From: Firmicutes bacterium UBA6418
GTDB lineage: Bacteria > Bacillota > Clostridia > Peptostreptococcales > Anaerovoracaceae
DNA: 6,249 nt
Assembly: GCA_002439735.1 (NCBI GenBank)
Contig: DJPG01000144.1
Span: 1 to 6,249, forward strand
Direction of reading: 5' to 3'
The notes under the pieces are model-generated. The model was not told the DNA's origin. It made no database searches and worked only from the letters and a program-made list of their open reading frames with translations. Within the stretch, counting starts at the first letter, position 1, and the number at the start of each line of letters is the position of its first letter. A program made the translations under genes and the position numbers. Below, in pieces: positions 5,984 through 6,249 of the stretch.

Positions 5984-6249
5984 ATGATTACATTTGATCA
6001 TGTGACAAAGAAGTATCGTACCAACATCGGACTGGACGATGTCAGCGTACAGATCAATAAGGGTGATTTTGTATTTTTGGTCGGGCCGAGCGGCGCCGGC
6101 AAGTCGACATTTATTAAATTGATCCTCAAAGAGATCGATGCAGATGAGGGGACGATCCAAGTCGGAGACTTTAAGGTTACGGAGTTGTCGAACCGTGAGA
6201 TCCCGCAATTCCGCCGGAAGGTCGGAACCGTTTTTCAGGATTTCCGGCT
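5984..6249 (+). CDS. ftsE: Cell division ATP-binding protein FtsE (N-terminal part, cut by window edge)
   Basis: The first 88 residues of an ABC ATPase are present; the gene continues past the window. Walker A is GPSGAGKST (34-42). The Q-loop is in GTVFQDFR (81-88), a sequence typical of FtsE, as is the preceding IPQFRRKVG (73-81). FtsE pairs with the membrane protein FtsX and, by family knowledge, couples ATP hydrolysis to activation of peptidoglycan hydrolases at the division site or lateral wall. The ATG at 5984 has AAGGGG (5972-5977) 6 nt upstream. Signature, Walker B and H-loop regions lie outside the window and cannot be checked. ftsX is expected directly downstream. Confidence 0.94.
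   Translation, partial: MITFDHVTKKYRTNIGLDDVSVQINKGDFVFLVGPSGAGKSTFIKLILKEIDADEGTIQVGDFKVTELSNREIPQFRRKVGTVFQDFR

Noticed and set aside
1..6249. CRISPR arrays, tRNA or rRNA genes, insertion sequences
   Set aside because: No regularly spaced repeats, cloverleaf-like tRNA sequence, rRNA-like stretch or transposase frame was seen.

Overview
The window looks like chromosomal DNA from a low-to-mid-GC Gram-positive bacterium, most likely a member of the Clostridia. Three things suggest this: purine-rich Shine-Dalgarno sequences ahead of nearly every gene, sigma-A-type promoters in AT-rich gaps, and a polyamine operon whose permease and binding protein are fused. The genus cannot be fixed from the sequence alone. 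All supportable genes lie on the + strand.

Region 1 (1-4578) is a complete, self-contained polyamine uptake operon. A sigma-A promoter (61-88) carries three operator-like inverted repeats. One covers the -35 box. Two related 17-bp near-palindromes, 22 bp apart, lie between the start of transcription and the first gene. Four genes follow: an XRE-HTH/cupin regulator (152-688), the ATPase PotA (697-1770), the permease PotB (1802-2614) and a PotC-PotD fusion (2611-4461). A strong intrinsic terminator closes the unit (4533-4578). PotA would energise the PotB/PotC channel, and the PotD domain, tethered outside the cell by a seventh membrane helix, would deliver the substrate. The regulator probably senses polyamine (or a derivative) through its cupin domain and controls its own operon.

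Region 2 (4579-5123) has no convincing gene. It holds a GC-rich stretch with short inverted repeats, then AT-rich DNA, then a near-consensus sigma-A promoter (4982-5010) feeding a purine-rich leader of about 107 nt.

Region 3 (5124-6249) starts with a MinD/ParA-superfamily protein whose P-loop lysine is replaced (5124-5885). Next comes a short gap with a consensus -10 box and two adjacent GC-rich hairpins (5924-5957), then the start of ftsE (5984 to the window edge). FtsE is the ATPase of the FtsEX divisome/peptidoglycan-hydrolase regulator, and ftsX is expected just beyond the window.

The points most worth a second look are the operator layout, the tethered PotCD fusion with its altered ligand pocket, the lysine-less MinD-like protein next to ftsE, and the structured ftsE leader.
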